A stretch of 64,000 nt of DNA from Okapia johnstoni (taxonomy: Eukaryota > Chordata > Mammalia > Artiodactyla > Giraffidae). The stretch is taken from NCBI GenBank assembly GCA_024291935.2, contig CM044326.1, positions 39,106,948-39,170,947 of the forward strand, written 5' to 3'. The position numbers and the translations under genes are program-made. Below are positions 1-11,189 of this stretch, piece after piece; the stretch's first letter is position 1, and every line of letters starts with the position of its first letter. The notes beneath the pieces are model-generated. The model saw nothing but the letters and a program-made list of their open reading frames with translations, made no database searches and was not told the origin of the DNA.

Positions 1-535
1 CCATGGATATAAACAAAAAGACAGAAAATCACCTGAACTGGTGAAGGTTTGGAGAGATCCGAACCCTCAAACAACTGCTGCTGCTAGTAAAAACTGTAAA
101 AAGATGCAGTCACTTTGGAAAACCGTTTGGCAATTCCTAAAAAGAAGTTAAACCGAGTTACCATGTAACCCAGCAGTTCCAAGGGCAGTATGTACTCAGG
201 AAAAATGAAAACATGTGTACATGTAAAAAAACTTATGCATAAATGTTCACAGCAGCATTACTCATGATAGTCCACGAGTGGAAACAACTGAAGTGTCTTT
301 TGATGGATGAATAGCTAAATGTGACATACCCATACACTGGGATCTTATTCAGCAATAAAAAGAAACGAAGCACAGATTCTGCTACAATACAGATGAACTT
401 TAAAAACATGCTAGGCAAAAGAAAATACTCACAAAACACCATGTATTGTATGACTTCAATTATGTAAAATTTTGAAAATAGGTAAATTTGTAGAGACAAA
501 AGCAGATTCGTAGTTTCTTAGGGCTCTAGGGGGTA

Positions 536-746
536 CTTCCCAGGTGGTTCAGTGGTAAAGAATCTGCCTGCCATTGTAGGAGATGCCGGAGACAGAGGTT
601 CCACCCCTGAGTTGGAAAGATTCCCTGGAGGAGGAAATGGCAACCCACTCCAGTGCCTGGAAAATCCCATGGACAGAGGAGCCTGGTGTTTTAGTCCATG
701 AGATCACAAAGAGTCGGACAGGACTCGGATACTGAGCATGCACGCA
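536..746 (+). mobile_element. Bov-tA SINE with diverged TSD
   Basis: Complete Bov-tA order: a tRNA-like head ('cccaggtggttcagtggtaa'), then 'ggcaacccactccag', then the tail 'cacaaagagtcggacagg'. The flanks 521-535 and 747-761 match at 12 of 15 positions and look like a mutated target-site duplication, so the insertion is relatively old. It is inserted in the L1 3' end. Confidence 0.9.
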
Positions 747-938
747 GGGTTCTGGGGAGTATGGGAGAGAATGAAGACTGACTGCTAGTTAGTTGGTGGG
801 GGAGTTCTCTTAAGGTTGATGAAAATATTCTAAAATTAGATTATGGTGATGGTTACAGTCCTGTGGCTATACTAACACTGAACAATACCCTTTGAATGAG
901 TGAGCTGTGTGATAATTGAACTGTATCTCAATAATGCC

Positions 939-1056
939 TTTTTTATTTGCTATGCCAGGTGGCATGCGGGATCTTAGTTCCCTGACCAGGGATCGAACCC
1001 GTACCCTTGCACTGGGAGCGCAGAGTCTTAACCACTGGACTGTGAGGGAAGTCCCA
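939..1056 (-). mobile_element. CHR-type SINE, antisense
   Basis: Reverse complement of the CHR head: reading leftward from 1056 it begins 'gggacttccctcacagtcca' and contains a B-box-like 'GGTTCGATCC'. It is short (head only), with a T-rich left end as expected for the A-rich tail of a minus-strand copy. It separates the final tens of bases of the surrounding L1. Confidence 0.85.
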
Positions 1057-1082
1057 ATAAAGCTTTAAAAAAAAAAAAAAGT

Positions 1083-2029
1083 TAATGAGAGGGAAAATGT
1101 GATATCAAGAATGACAAAGGAAGGAGTTATGACATTCTGCATAAAGAAACTATACTTTCTGAATGAAGGATAGAAACACAGACTACCAAGAACACTGAGG
1201 AACCAGCTAAAGGTAGATTTTGCTATGTCACCAGTGTGGTTCCTGACTGCTCCACTGAAGGGCACCAATCAGTACAGTATACAGCTATTTGCAGGAAATG
1301 CCACATGGGAGAGAGAATTCACCGAGACCAGAACTCATTTGATCATGAATGACTTCTGCTGATGCCTGAAACGTTACACTGTTATCTGTGATTCTTAGAA
1401 GTTCAAGTAGGAAACTGAAGGAAAGGACAAGTGAAATGAAAAGAGTGTGTCTATGTGAATGACATTTAAAACTGCAATTGGCGTCCTAAACCATGGCTTA
1501 TTAAAACAGGACGATGAGCTCCTGGCAAGGGACAGAGTACAACAAGATCAGAAGACCACGTGCAGGGCGAGGACTTGCCACCGTGATGAAGAAAGTTGTC
1601 TTTCACCAGTAGCTTAGATGAAAATCTAGATGGCAGACTCACCATAGCTGGTGATCACATTAAGCTGGGGGGAGACCAGGGACACATTAGGTCCCGGAAA
1701 CCAGATTCATGAAGATTCTTACAGGCCTAAATAAAAATGCACACTGGGCAGAATGATGCAATGAACCAGAGCCAGAAGGAAGACCAGAAACATTTCATTC
1801 AGATCTTTCACACTGGAGGTGAAGCTGAGGCCAGACTGTTTTAATAACGTGCCCAAGCTCAGATGGTGCGTTGAAGGTAGATGAAGGCTGAGAATGCAAG
1901 AATGCTAACTTTCAGGCTGGTGTTCACCTGACCCAGTGCTACCTGCTACCAGCTGTGGAGATAAGCAAATGGGGAGAAAAGGAAACTTGGCCCTTACCAC
2001 ACCACACACAAAAAATCAATTCCTGGAGA
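1083..2029. other. Unclassified unique sequence
   Basis: AT-rich sequence between two L1 fragments. I see no open frame longer than a few tens of codons, no convincing splice-site pair and no repeat I recognise. If the CpG-island promoter at 14.2 kb drives a leftward gene, this would be intronic. Confidence 0.4.
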
Positions 2030-2830
2030 CTGAGACCTAAATGTGAAAGGTCAAAGGATAAAACTTCTTGAAGATAACCTAAGAAAATATCTTCGCGACC
2101 ACAGAGTAGCAAAACTTTGTAAACAAGACACGGAAAACACTAGTCAAAAAGGGAAAGATTAGTAAACTGAAATTGATTAAAATTTAGAATTTCAGTTCAT
2201 CTAAAGACACAAGAGTGAAATGGCAAGCCACAGGATGGAAGAGATTTTTACAATTCATATTTTCAACAAAGACTTTATATCCAGAATACACAAAAAATTC
2301 AACATTTCAATAAGAAAAAACAAAAGACAGGACAACTTGTTTAAAATGGGCAAATGACACTTGAACAGGCACTGTATAACACAAGATATTTAAAGGGCTA
2401 ATAGCAAATGAAAAGGTGCTCAAGTCACCAGTTAACAGAAAATGTCAATCAAACCACACTGAGATCTTCAACACAACCAGAGAACAGTTTCAAAAAACAC
2501 CTGAACTGTAATGTTTTAACTGATACTGCTAAGCACAGGTGAAGCTGAAGAGCAATGGGAACTGTGTTTTCAGGTAGAAGCACAAATTGGTACAACCACT
2601 TTGGAAAACTGGCAGTAACTATGAAAGCTGAAGATACGTACACGCTGGGACGAGCAATTCTACTCTTAGTACACGCAACTAAAATGAACATACGTGAACC
2701 AGGAGATGTGAACACGAATGATCTCAGCAGCATTATTCAAACTTCTCCAAAGCAGAAACTACTCCAATATCCACCCACAACAGGATGGATAGATTGTGTC
2801 TACAATTCATGGTGCTTTTTAAAAACTGTC
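2030..2830 (+). mobile_element. Old L1 ORF2 3' fragment
   Basis: A diverged run of L1 ORF2 landmarks in the right order: 'gaagataacctaagaaaat', 'atggcaagccacaggatgg', 'atgggcaaatgacacttgaa', 'aaccactttggaaaactggc' and 'ctcagcagcattattcaa'. Many stops and indels break the frame. It is older than the L1 at 20 kb. Confidence 0.7.
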
Positions 2831-2854
2831 ACAGAATTTTTGACACATCTTTCA

Positions 2855-3530
2855 TAAAGACGTGAAGTCCAAGTTCCTTCCCCTTGAATCCAGGCCGACT
2901 TGCGTCCATTTCAACCAACAGAGTACAGCGGAAGTGATCCTGTGTGACCTCTGAGGATGAGTCACTCTCAGCAAGCTTCCTGCGGGAACCCAGCCCACAT
3001 GCTTGAAGAGCCAAGGCCTCGTTGAGAACCCGCAGCCAGGGCACAGCCACCTTTAGATCAACCACTATCCTAGTGACCACCTCTCCGTCTCAAAGGAATC
3101 TCTGCTTCTGGATACAGATGATGACGTTCCCCTGGTTAAAGACCATCATCGACCCCATTACACCCTTTCCAGCAGCAATATCTGAACACTATCCAAATAA
3201 TCTACTCAAAAGTTGCAAAGAAGCGAAGCAAGTTTCAAGTAGAAGTCTCTGCCTCCATTCAAATTGTTTTAGATATACCACTGGAAAAACAAATAGCCAC
3301 TTTCAAAAAAAAAAAAAAAAAAAAAAAGTACTCCAGTCAACAATCCCAGATGGTCCTGGTCTTCATGACATCCCAGACAAAGCTCCATACACGTGAGTGA
3401 GGGAAGCCTGAAACTACAGGGCAAGCTGTCCTAACCAAATTCCTAACCCACAGAATCCATGAGCATAATAATATGGTTGTTGTTTAATTCCCACTAAGTT
3501 TGGTGTTAGGTAGTAATAAATAACCAAAAA
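2855..3530 (+). mobile_element. Old LTR-type repeat (probably ERVL-MaLR-like), interrupted
   Basis: The left part (2855-3025) carries 'gcggaagtgatcctgtgtga' and 'gatgagtcactctcag'. The right part (3335-3530) carries 'acacgtgagtgagggaagcc' and ends with 'cccacagaatccatgag...cactaagtttggtgtta'. The same family occurs at 34.3-34.9 kb. A poly(A)-ended block (about 3030-3327) sits between the halves. The exact family name is uncertain. Confidence 0.5.
3030..3327 (+). mobile_element. Poly(A)-terminated insert, possible retrocopy
   Basis: A block of about 300 bp ends in 23 consecutive A (3305-3327) and lies between two halves of one LTR-like repeat, so it looks retroposed. It matches no ruminant SINE or L1 tail I know. 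One frame is open for about 40 codons and then stops at about 3183; I do not recognise the peptide. No clear TSD or AATAAA signal is visible. Confidence 0.35.
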
Positions 3531-3620
3531 ACTCATGTATTATACAATAATAGTTAACCAGAATTAGAGAGCTACTACCAACACCCGCAACATACTCTAT
3601 GCAACATGAATGAATCTCAG

Positions 3621-3814
3621 ATGTGTGTGCGCTCACTCAGCCATGTTCAACTCTGTGACTGCAGCCCACCAGGGTCCTCTGTCCATGAGATTTTTCAGGC
3701 TAGAATACTGGAGTGAGTTCCCAAGCCCTCCTCCAGGGGATCCCAACTCAGGGATCAAACCCAGGTCTCCAACACTGAAGGCAGATTCTTTACCGTCTAA
3801 GCCACCAGGGAGGG
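3621..3814 (-). mobile_element. Bov-tA SINE, antisense
   Basis: Antisense Bov-tA: starts with 'gctcactcagccatgttcaa', passes 'gaatactggagtgagttccc', and ends at the inverted tRNA-like head 'aagccaccaggga'. It is diverged, and no TSD is evident. Confidence 0.85.
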
Positions 3815-4460
3815 TACGAAGGTAAAATAAAGAATACCTCTTAAGTTTTCAGGCATACCTGACTAGGTAATACCATTAACTGAAAAGTTAAACCATGGGA
3901 CAAATAAAAACAGGAGCAGAAAACAGAGACGATGTCCTATTCATTTTGTATTCAAGGAGATCTACCCCAGTATTTAACACACAGTCTCTCCAGCTTCCAA
4001 GATGAACTCATTTTCACCCTCTTTTGTTGGCCCACCCCTTCCTGGTCTCCTCTGTTGCCTCCTTTGTGTCCAGCTGCCTCTTAATATCAGGATTCCCAGG
4101 TTTCCATCCCCAAATCCCCTTTCAGACGCGTGCACATGGATATGTGCACGCACACAAACACACACGTACCTTTCTCCCACATTTTCAATCTCAGCTGATA
4201 GCATCATTATCACCTACTTGTTCTTTTAAGCTAAAAACTTCAGAGTTGACCAAGAATTTGGATTGCAGTTAGCTAAATTAAAAAAAAAAAATTAACAGGA
4301 TAAGCAGAAGTTATGCTTAAACCCCGAAACTAATGCATAAAAACAGGCTAAAGAAGACATGGCTTAAATAGATCTAAGGGTTTTACTCAACTCTAGGTTC
4401 AACATATCATGTGGTCATTAAAAGGATATAGCTGATAATAAAGGATACAGCTGATAGTAT
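3815..4460. other. Unclassified unique sequence with A-rich tracts
   Basis: Contains a C/T-rich segment at about 3990-4150, a short CA-rich run at 4147-4167 and an A run at 4281-4290. The short frames on both strands around 4.0-4.2 kb have no recognisable protein features. Nothing functional is seen. Confidence 0.35.
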
Positions 4461-4860
4461 GTAGATGATGAAAGGTAATCTTTCCTATCCTAATAGAAAA
4501 GTGGTGTATCTAAAGTAAGGGATGCAACTCAAATTTTTTTTTTTTTTAATTTATCAAGCCTTACAGGGAGTACTGCATTCAATTTTAAGCACTACCATTA
4601 AAAAAAAAAAAAAATTAAATCAAAGGAAAGTCGCTAATCTGGTGAAATGACATGAAATCAACACTTGTAAGAAACAGTTAATGATGATGTTTCAACTCAA
4701 AAATACTGAGAAGACTTGATGACCATTTTCAAGTATTTGAAAGACCATAATGAGGAACAGGAACTGAGCTTGTCCTACATGTCTCCGAAAGACAAAATTG
4801 GGTAGGAAAATAAAGACTTCCACTCAATCTAAGAAAGTACTTACTAACAGAAAATACTTC
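4461..4860. mobile_element. CR1/L3-type LINE fragment
   Basis: The stretch 'tcaagtatttgaaagacca' followed by 'cttgtcctacatgtctcc' and 'caatctaagaaagtactta' matches the order of the ancient CR1/L3 3' region (a 'caagtacttgaa' motif, then a 'cccagagggcagaac'-like block, then 'aaggaagaacttcctaac'). It is very diverged. A second fragment in the opposite orientation lies at 6640-6925. Confidence 0.4.
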
Positions 4861-4879
4861 ATTAAGAACAGGAGAGAGC

Positions 4880-5020
4880 AGTGGTTCTCAAACAGGGACA
4901 ATTCTGTGCCCCCTGGCCAGGGATATTGAACACCCACCAATTCCAAGAACAACCCCACACAGCAAAGGACAACTCATCTAAAATGTCACCAACCCCAGGA
5001 CTGAATAACCCTATTTTATA
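4880..5020 (+). mobile_element. hAT (MER1-group) DNA transposon fragment
   Basis: Begins with the typical terminal sequence 'cagtggttctcaaacaggg', followed by 'ttctgtgccccctggcc' and later 'aaaatgtcaccaaccc', which resembles non-autonomous hAT-Charlie elements of this end type. The right terminal repeat is not clearly preserved. Confidence 0.5.
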
Positions 5021-5184
5021 CGTAGTGAGCTCCCTGTCATTGGAGGCATTCCATTATAGACTAAACAATGTGATGATATCCAATACATGACTTTCAAGAA
5101 TGGCATTAATAGGAAATGAGTGGAAAAAAAGATTTCCTGTTTCAGATAACTCTCCAGAGAAAAATGCCCTCAGGTATGTTATAG

Positions 5185-5212
5185 CGATGATGATGATGAT
5201 GATGATGATGAT
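5185..5212 (+). repeat. (GAT)n microsatellite
   Basis: About nine uninterrupted GAT units directly in front of a MIR. Confidence 0.95.
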
Positions 5213-5420
5213 AAACACTTACTGAACACATACAGTGGACCAGCCATTACACCAAGCAATTCACCGTACATGTTTCACAGGTCATTCTCACAACCACCCT
5301 ATGAAACAGCTATTATTTCACCCTGATGTGATGGTAAAACTAGGTTACCCTGATGTCACACAGCCATCAGTCTGTGAACTCAGGTCTACCTGACTCCAAC
5401 CAATTATGTACATCACTGTC
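5205..5420 (+). mobile_element. MIR SINE
   Basis: MIR landmarks in order: 'acttactgaacacatacagt', 'ctcacaaccaccctatgaaa', 'gatgtcacacagccatcag' and 'actcaggtctacctgactcc'. Divergence is high, as expected for this family. Confidence 0.7.
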
Positions 5421-6640
5421 CAAACCATAAATACCTTTGGCTTCAAAGCTTCTGTACTCTAGAAAACAAATGCAACGGCATATATTCTAGACGTATCAGG
5501 ACCACGTCTGAACAGTTCTGTACTCACTGCAAACCAAGTTGGCTGGGAAAAAAAGGAAAGGATTATTTGAAGTAGTCCTGGGATGAAGGAGAGGACAATT
5601 ATCCTGATTGTCCCCAATTGCCTACTTCTGTAAGCGCCAAGAAGCTCTCACATACCCATGGAATCTCAGTCAGAGGCTGAGATTAATGATGACATCCCTT
5701 TATCCATAGGCGTGAACGCTCAGGATGGACAGACGTTTGAACATCCCCGACTGGGAATCCTGCCCTTAACAAATACACTAGATGCAGATACATGGTTTCT
5801 TGGCTGCCTCTATGCACGCCCATCTGTCAGGATGGCAGTGTGCCTGCTCACATGTTGGTCAAACTGTCACTAGGGCATAGGTGCCAAGCAATGATAGTTT
5901 TAAATGGGCAGCTTGCATAGCACTGTAAGAGCTTGCTCTTCTGCAGGGGAAAAAAAAAAAATCCATTTTAATACTGAAGGGTTGCAATCATGAGTGAAAT
6001 AGTCTTGGTCAATCTAAACATTTCAGTGGGGAAAAGATCTAGACTTGCAGAAAAGAATCAGACTAAGAAAATTAAATCAAAGAGAAAAACTGCTCTGAAG
6101 GCATATAAGTGATTGCACGAAAGCTTCTCACACTGCCAATCTTTCATTAATACACGTCACGGTAATCTCTTCTGCAGTAAAATCCTTTGCTCAACAAGTC
6201 ATCACTGATGTTTTATAAAAATGGGATGATACGCTTTTCCATGTTCTAAATTAAAAAGTAGGAATGCATGGATATTTAGCAGTTTGACATTAAAAAAGTT
6301 CTATTTGTTCAGAAGCTATTTTTTTAAATGACACAAGTCTAATCTATATCCAAGATAATCTTTTAAACGCACAGGAGAAGGCAGAAACCAAATGAGATTC
6401 CCAAAGGTGAACAGAAAAAGAAATATAATTTGTTCAGGGAAAGAAATCAAGAACAGGAAGTGGCTGTTAAGAAAACAGAAACTAAGTATTTCTGGTCACA
6501 AATTAATAAATTAGGACTCGGGGGCTGTCACCTATCACATCCCCAACTATAAGAAAAATATTCCTAGACTACATCTAGGGTTCCTATTCCCTCTCTAAAG
6601 ACCCTTCCATCACTGGCAGGAAGTATCTAATGTTCTCACT
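5421..6640. other. Unclassified AT-rich sequence
   Basis: Mostly unique. A 71-codon plus-strand frame (5658-5873) lies in the least AT-rich part but has no recognisable domain or splice context. Nothing else is identified. Confidence 0.35.
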
Positions 6641-6925
6641 GCCTGGAAATTCTTTCCTCAGACTAAAGCCCTAATCCTGCCATCTGAGCCGTCTGTCCTT
6701 ATTCAGTCCTCTGTGACTCTGAAGAACAGCTGGTCATCACCACTCTCCATGTAGTTCTTCAAATACAGGTATCAGGACGTTCTGATTAAATAACCCCTGA
6801 GTCTTCTCTCAGCCATGATAAATAAAAGGCATGCCATTAACTTTTTCTCACTGGACCAATTCATCAACTCTTTATGTTTTCATCATTTCAGCTGCTCATC
6901 TCTTGGACTCTTTTTAGGCCTGATA
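6640..6925. mobile_element. CR1/L3-type LINE fragment, opposite orientation
   Basis: 'cttcaaatacaggtatcagg', then 'aacccctgagtcttctctca' and 'tggaccaattcatcaactc' follow the reverse complement of the CR1/L3 3' region (caagtatttgaa / cctgagtcttctcttctcc). It is orientated oppositely to the copy at 4.5-4.9 kb. Confidence 0.4.
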
Positions 6926-7179
6926 AGAAAAGTCATCCAAAGTCAACAATGAGCCAACAGGCACAACTTACTAAAAGGAAGCACTGATATGAAGGAGTTA
7001 GAAAGTCCAGCAGAGTTCTCAGTAGCCATCACTAAGGACAAAAGTCTGAAAAAGTGGCAAAAGTCTGAAATCTCCCAAAATCCTTCTAAGAAATATAAAG
7101 GACTTACTGTTATAAAGTAACAACACTGTCAGGGTCATGGCTGTATCCTGTCCTTCATACTAACCTAGCACTGCCATCA
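6926..7179. other. Unclassified unique sequence
   Basis: No gene or repeat recognised. Confidence 0.35.
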
Positions 7180-7402
7180 GAGTGCTTGCTTAGTCGCTCA
7201 GTCATGTCCAACTCTTTGTGACACCATGGACTGTCGCCGGCCAGGCTCCTCTGTCCATGGGATTCTTCAGGCAAGAATACTGGAGCGGGTTGCCAGGCCC
7301 TCCTCGAGGCAATCTTCCCAACCCAGGGATTGAACCCACGTCTCTTATGTCTCCTGGGTTGGCAGGCAGGTTCTTTACCACTAGCACCACCTGGGAAGCC
7401 CC
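7180..7402 (-). mobile_element. Bov-tA SINE, antisense
   Basis: Full antisense Bov-tA from 'gctcagtcatgtccaactct' to 'agcaccacctgggaagcc'. A short flanking match, CCATCA at 7174-7179 and 7402-7407, is a possible TSD. The open frames of about 100 codons on both strands here come from the SINE. Confidence 0.92.
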
Positions 7403-7799
7403 ATCATTGCCATATATACCTCCAAAGAAACTTCTCTTGAAGACTATTTCTACCATATCCTTCTTCCTGCTCCAGAACCTACAGTACTTTCTAGCAGCCA
7501 ATAAACTGACCATAAATGAGCCAGCAGTTTCCTAGACACATGAACGAATTATCCTCCTCTGATGTCCCTCCTCCGCTTCACTCCCATGACACCCCAAAAT
7601 AGCCGGTTCTTATTTTCTCTAGGCCCTAAATTTGCTCATGCTATTCTCTTAAATGTTTTCCCACTTCCTCTCAAATCTGTACATATTTTTTTCAAGACTC
7701 AAGCCATGAGTCTTTATACCTTCAAACATCTGTATTAATTTTCATACTTAATTGCTTATTCATTTCCTCCTGTCTTCATTTTGTTTGCAGTTTACAGCC
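7403..7799. other. Unclassified unique sequence
   Basis: Pyrimidine-rich sequence. No gene or repeat recognised. Confidence 0.35.
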
Positions 7800-8308
7800 A
7801 ACTGATTTTTGATAAAGATTTAAAAAAAAAAAAGACTCAATGGAGAAAGCATAGTCGTCTCAACAAATGGTTCTGGAACCATCAGACATCCATATACAAA
7901 AGGAAAAGAACAAAGACCTAAAGTCATACTCCATGCAAAAATTAACCCCAAATGGATTCACTGATGTAAATGTAAGACGTAAAATCATTAAACACTTCGA
8001 AGAAAACTTGGAACATCTACCTGACCTAGGGTTTGGTAAAGAGTCCCGAGACATGCATGACACCAAAAACGATCCATACATTGGCAAGTTGGACTTCATG
8101 AAAATTAAAACCTTTTGTGCTGCAGAAGACCCTGTAAGAGAACGAAAAGACAAGCCGCAGACTGAGAGACTACATCTGCAAATCACATATCTGGCAAAGC
8201 ACTTGTATTCAGAATATATAAAGAATACTCTAAATTCAACAGTAAGAAAACAAATTAGTCAACAGGAAAAAGATCTGAACAAAGTAAGATATGACTGTGT
8301 GGGAGAGA
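7800..8308 (+). mobile_element. L1 ORF2 C-terminal fragment
   Basis: A 155-codon frame (7867-8334) reads as the region after the reverse transcriptase in L1 ORF2. Nucleotide landmarks are 'aatggttctggaaccatcag', 'cccaaatggattcactgatg' and 'aaaattaaaaccttttgtgc'. The element is interrupted at 8308 and resumes at 8745. Confidence 0.85.
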
Positions 8309-8744
8309 AAAAAAAATTTCCTCTACCATTCTAGGTTCTTTTGCTACTGTATCAATTAAACTGGCCTAAGACAAATTAACAGGAGAAAAACAAATTTAAT
8401 TGTACCTCCATAAAAATATGGGACCCAAGGGCAGGTCAGGCCACTGAGGCTTATTTGCCATCCTGAGCAGAGGAAGGGGACGGGGGCTGGGACTTCAAAG
8501 AGGAGGACGGTAACTCAGACATACGATCAGATGTTTGTTATTAGATGCCACATAGTTAGGTCTTTCAGTTAAAAGTTATCTCTGGTAACAGCTCTCTCTG
8601 AACCAGGCTCCTTATCTAAACTACTTTGGCAGTTGAGGGGGTGGCAAAACGCTCTAGAATCTTTTGGGTCTTCACTGTCTTTGGCTTAAAGTAATCCACT
8701 TGCCATAGTGACACATTTTGTGGAGGCTTGTTCTGAACCACTTC
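8309..8744. mobile_element. Unclassified insertion splitting an L1
   Basis: About 436 bp lie between two collinear pieces of one L1 and are absent from L1 at that position, so this is a later insertion. It includes 'ggcctaagacaaattaacag'. Its outer bases (TGTGTGGG...GAACCA) would suit a TG...CA solo LTR, but no TSD is clear and I cannot name the family. Confidence 0.4.
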
Positions 8745-8955
8745 AAAGGACAAGCATATGGAAAGATGTTGAACATTATTAGCCATTAGGAAAATGCAAA
8801 TTAAAGCCATTCTGAAATACCAATACACACCCATTAAAATGGTTAACATAAAAAATACTGCTAACACCAAATGCTGGTAAAAATGTAGAGAAATCGATCA
8901 CTCATATAGTGATGACAGGACTATAAGATGGTACAGCTCTGGCAAAGTTTTCAGT
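8745..8955 (+). mobile_element. L1 ORF2 fragment, continuation
   Basis: Resumes the L1 at 'gacaagcatatggaaagatg', followed by 'ttagccattaggaaaatgca' and 'aatgctggtaaaaatgtaga', which in L1 lie just downstream of where the upstream piece stopped at 8308. Confidence 0.75.
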
Positions 8956-9099
8956 TTCTTAGTGGATTAAACATATACTTACTCCTACAACTCAATATCA
9001 TAGAGCATAATACAGTGATTAAAGTTAGGAAACTCACTGATACAGTGTTAGTAACATAAGTACTTTTTCCAACTTCAGCTTTTACCGTGTGTGTGTGTG

Positions 9100-9715
9100 T
9101 GTACACCCTGTGACATTTCATCATATGTAAAGATAATTAAACCCATCACAACCAAGCCACAGAACTGTTCAATCACCCCCAAAGAAATTCCCTCAGGCCA
9201 CCCCGCTATAGTAACATCATACTCCCAACCCTCACTGTGGCAAAACTGAGCTCTTCTCCACTACTATAACGTTATCATTTCGGGAACATTACATAATAGA
9301 ATGTTAATCACACAACCTTTTGAGATTGGCTCTTTTCACTCAGCACTACGCCCTTAAACTCCATCCAAAATGTTGCTTGCATCAGTAGTTTGCTCCTTTT
9401 TGCTATGATCTTTTTTTGTTTTGTTTGCCCCTTTTCATGTTCCATTATATGGCTAAACCTCATTTTATTTGACCATTTACCACTGAAGGATGAGTGGGGC
9501 TGTCTCTGGGTTTTGGCTTTTATAAACGAAGCCACTAGAACATTCACATACAGGTCTTCATGTGAACATAAGTTTTTATTTTCTGAGGATAAATGCCCAG
9601 GAGTGCAACTGCTGGGTCATGTGCGTGATTTATGTTCAACTTTTTAAGAAACTGTCAAACTAAATCCCAGAGTGGCTGCACCATTTCACATGGACTGCAA
9701 CATGTGAAGTAATGC
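9100..9715 (-). mobile_element. Old L1 fragment, antisense
   Basis: Antisense L1 landmarks in order: 'cactcagcactacgccctta', 'ttttatttgaccatttacca', 'gaggataaatgcccaggagt', 'ctgctgggtcatgtgcg' and 'cagagtggctgcaccatttc'. The frame is destroyed. A short (TG)n run at 9091-9103 lies at its left edge. Confidence 0.75.
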
Positions 9716-11096
9716 ATTTGAAAGTCACAATTTCTACAATATTTTCTAAAAGCCTGTAAAACCAGTAAGATTAAGCCTCTTAAATGTTATAACCTGGCCT
9801 TGGTGGGTTTTTTTAATAAATTTGTAAAATTTTTTCCCTGATTCCCAAAAAAGACTTTTTTCCTTATCACCTCTAACAAAGAATGCATAATTAGATATAA
9901 TCTGTACAGTGATAGCTCTGCTACCATATTAAACAGTAAATTGCAATAAGAAGTGGAACAACAGCAACAATTCCAGCAGAAACAGCAAAAGTTTGTTTCT
10001 CTATGTTCCTGACAGTCTATGAAGACTGAAGGCTTAATGGCACTTTTAACACAGCATATGATCACAGTGTCACCCAACACTGGCATTTGTTCAGCTGTTA
10101 TTAATACTTGGTAAGACAATTTGAGGAAAGCAATTAATCTGAAATAAAGCTGTAGTTATCTTAGCTCTACAATTTCTAACTTCATGACTTTTTAAAAAAT
10201 TTTGGATACAACTGACAGAGATAATGGAGTCTCTCTGGGATTCTTGAAACAAGGAGCTGGAACTAAAGGAGACTATCTGCCCCAAACGTGAACAGCAGCA
10301 AGACCGGCAACCTGCAAAGAGAAACTAACTAAATGTACAGAAAGAAACTATAAAGCTATGAAAAAAGGATGGTGCTGCCCTTTGCCCAGTGGCTTTCCAG
10401 TTCTCATTCAGACTGGGTACTGAGCTCCGTTAAGACAATTGTGTCCGGAACATTCCCAAGTCTCAAATTAATAACCCTGCAACTTAATGACATGACTTCC
10501 ATCTAGTGTATCTTCCCACTTAATATATATGGCTTCTTTATCAACACTTCAGTCTATGTGTATGTTTAATATTCACCCTAAACATTGGGCAGTGCGGACA
10601 GCATCTCATTTTCAAGTCGGAGATGGTTCCTTTCTCTTGGGTCAGAGACTCATGGAGAGACAGGAGTAACTGCAAAGAATCGTGGAAATCCATGTACCTC
10701 CATGAAGACTAAACAAACAATACAATTCAAACCAAGCTGACAAAGACGCTGTGGCTAATAAAATTCTTGATAAATTTACCAATGAATGTTACTTAGAAAT
10801 AGTTTCCTGTCGTTAGCATTTATCGTGAATATTAAAAGTCAAACTCTAATTACGGGGGAAGGGCAGATTTCATACCTATGCAGACTCTAGAGAGCTTTTC
10901 TTTCTTTAAGTGTTGTCCACATGTCATCCAGAAAAGACTAGAATGCGCTTGAGTTTGAGCGCAAAGATTTAAGGTGACATTGGGAGAGATGGAGCAATGC
11001 ACGAAATTAGTTCAAAACAACAACTATGGAATGTTAGGTACTTAGATATCATTCAGAAGCTAAGGGGGCAAGATATTAAAGGGCATGGCCCTCTTT
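9716..11096. other. Unclassified AT-rich sequence
   Basis: About 1.4 kb of unique sequence. A 110-codon and a 64-codon minus-strand frame (9787-10285) lack recognisable motifs. No exon is confidently called. Confidence 0.35.
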
Positions 11097-11104
11097 ACAT
11101 CTTT

Positions 11105-11181
11105 TTTTTTAATTAATTTATTTTAATTGGAGGCTAATTACAATATTGAGGTGTTTTCGTCATACATCAACATGAATCTTC
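11105..11181 (-). mobile_element. Short 5'-truncated ruminant L1 3' end
   Basis: Only about 77 bp of L1 3' UTR, antisense: a T-rich left end (the poly(A) tail in reverse), then 'ttttaattggaggctaatta' and 'catacatcaacatgaatc'. The flanking ACATCTTT at 11097-11104 and 11182-11189 is a perfect 8-bp TSD. Confidence 0.85.
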
Positions 11182-11189
11182 ACATCTTT

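Larger units (their letters stand above)
30..1082 (+). mobile_element. Old L1 (L1M-type) 3' end, split by two SINEs
   Basis: The sequence follows the 3' part of L1 ORF2 and its 3' UTR in order: a stretch like 'cactttggaaaaccgtttgg', then 'cagcagcattactcat', then a 3' UTR reading 'atctcaata...aataaagcttt' and ending in a poly(A) run at 1068-1080. A Bov-tA (536-746) and an antisense CHR SINE (939-1056) interrupt it, and L1 sequence resumes after each. The reading frame is degraded, so it is a fossil. The start is uncertain because the window begins inside or next to it. Confidence 0.8.

Noticed and set aside
536..746. tRNA gene-like A/B boxes in SINE heads
   Set aside because: Bov-tA and CHR SINEs contain pol III B-box-like GGTTCGATCC segments. 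The cloverleaf is degenerate and the context is a SINE body, so these are not tRNA genes.
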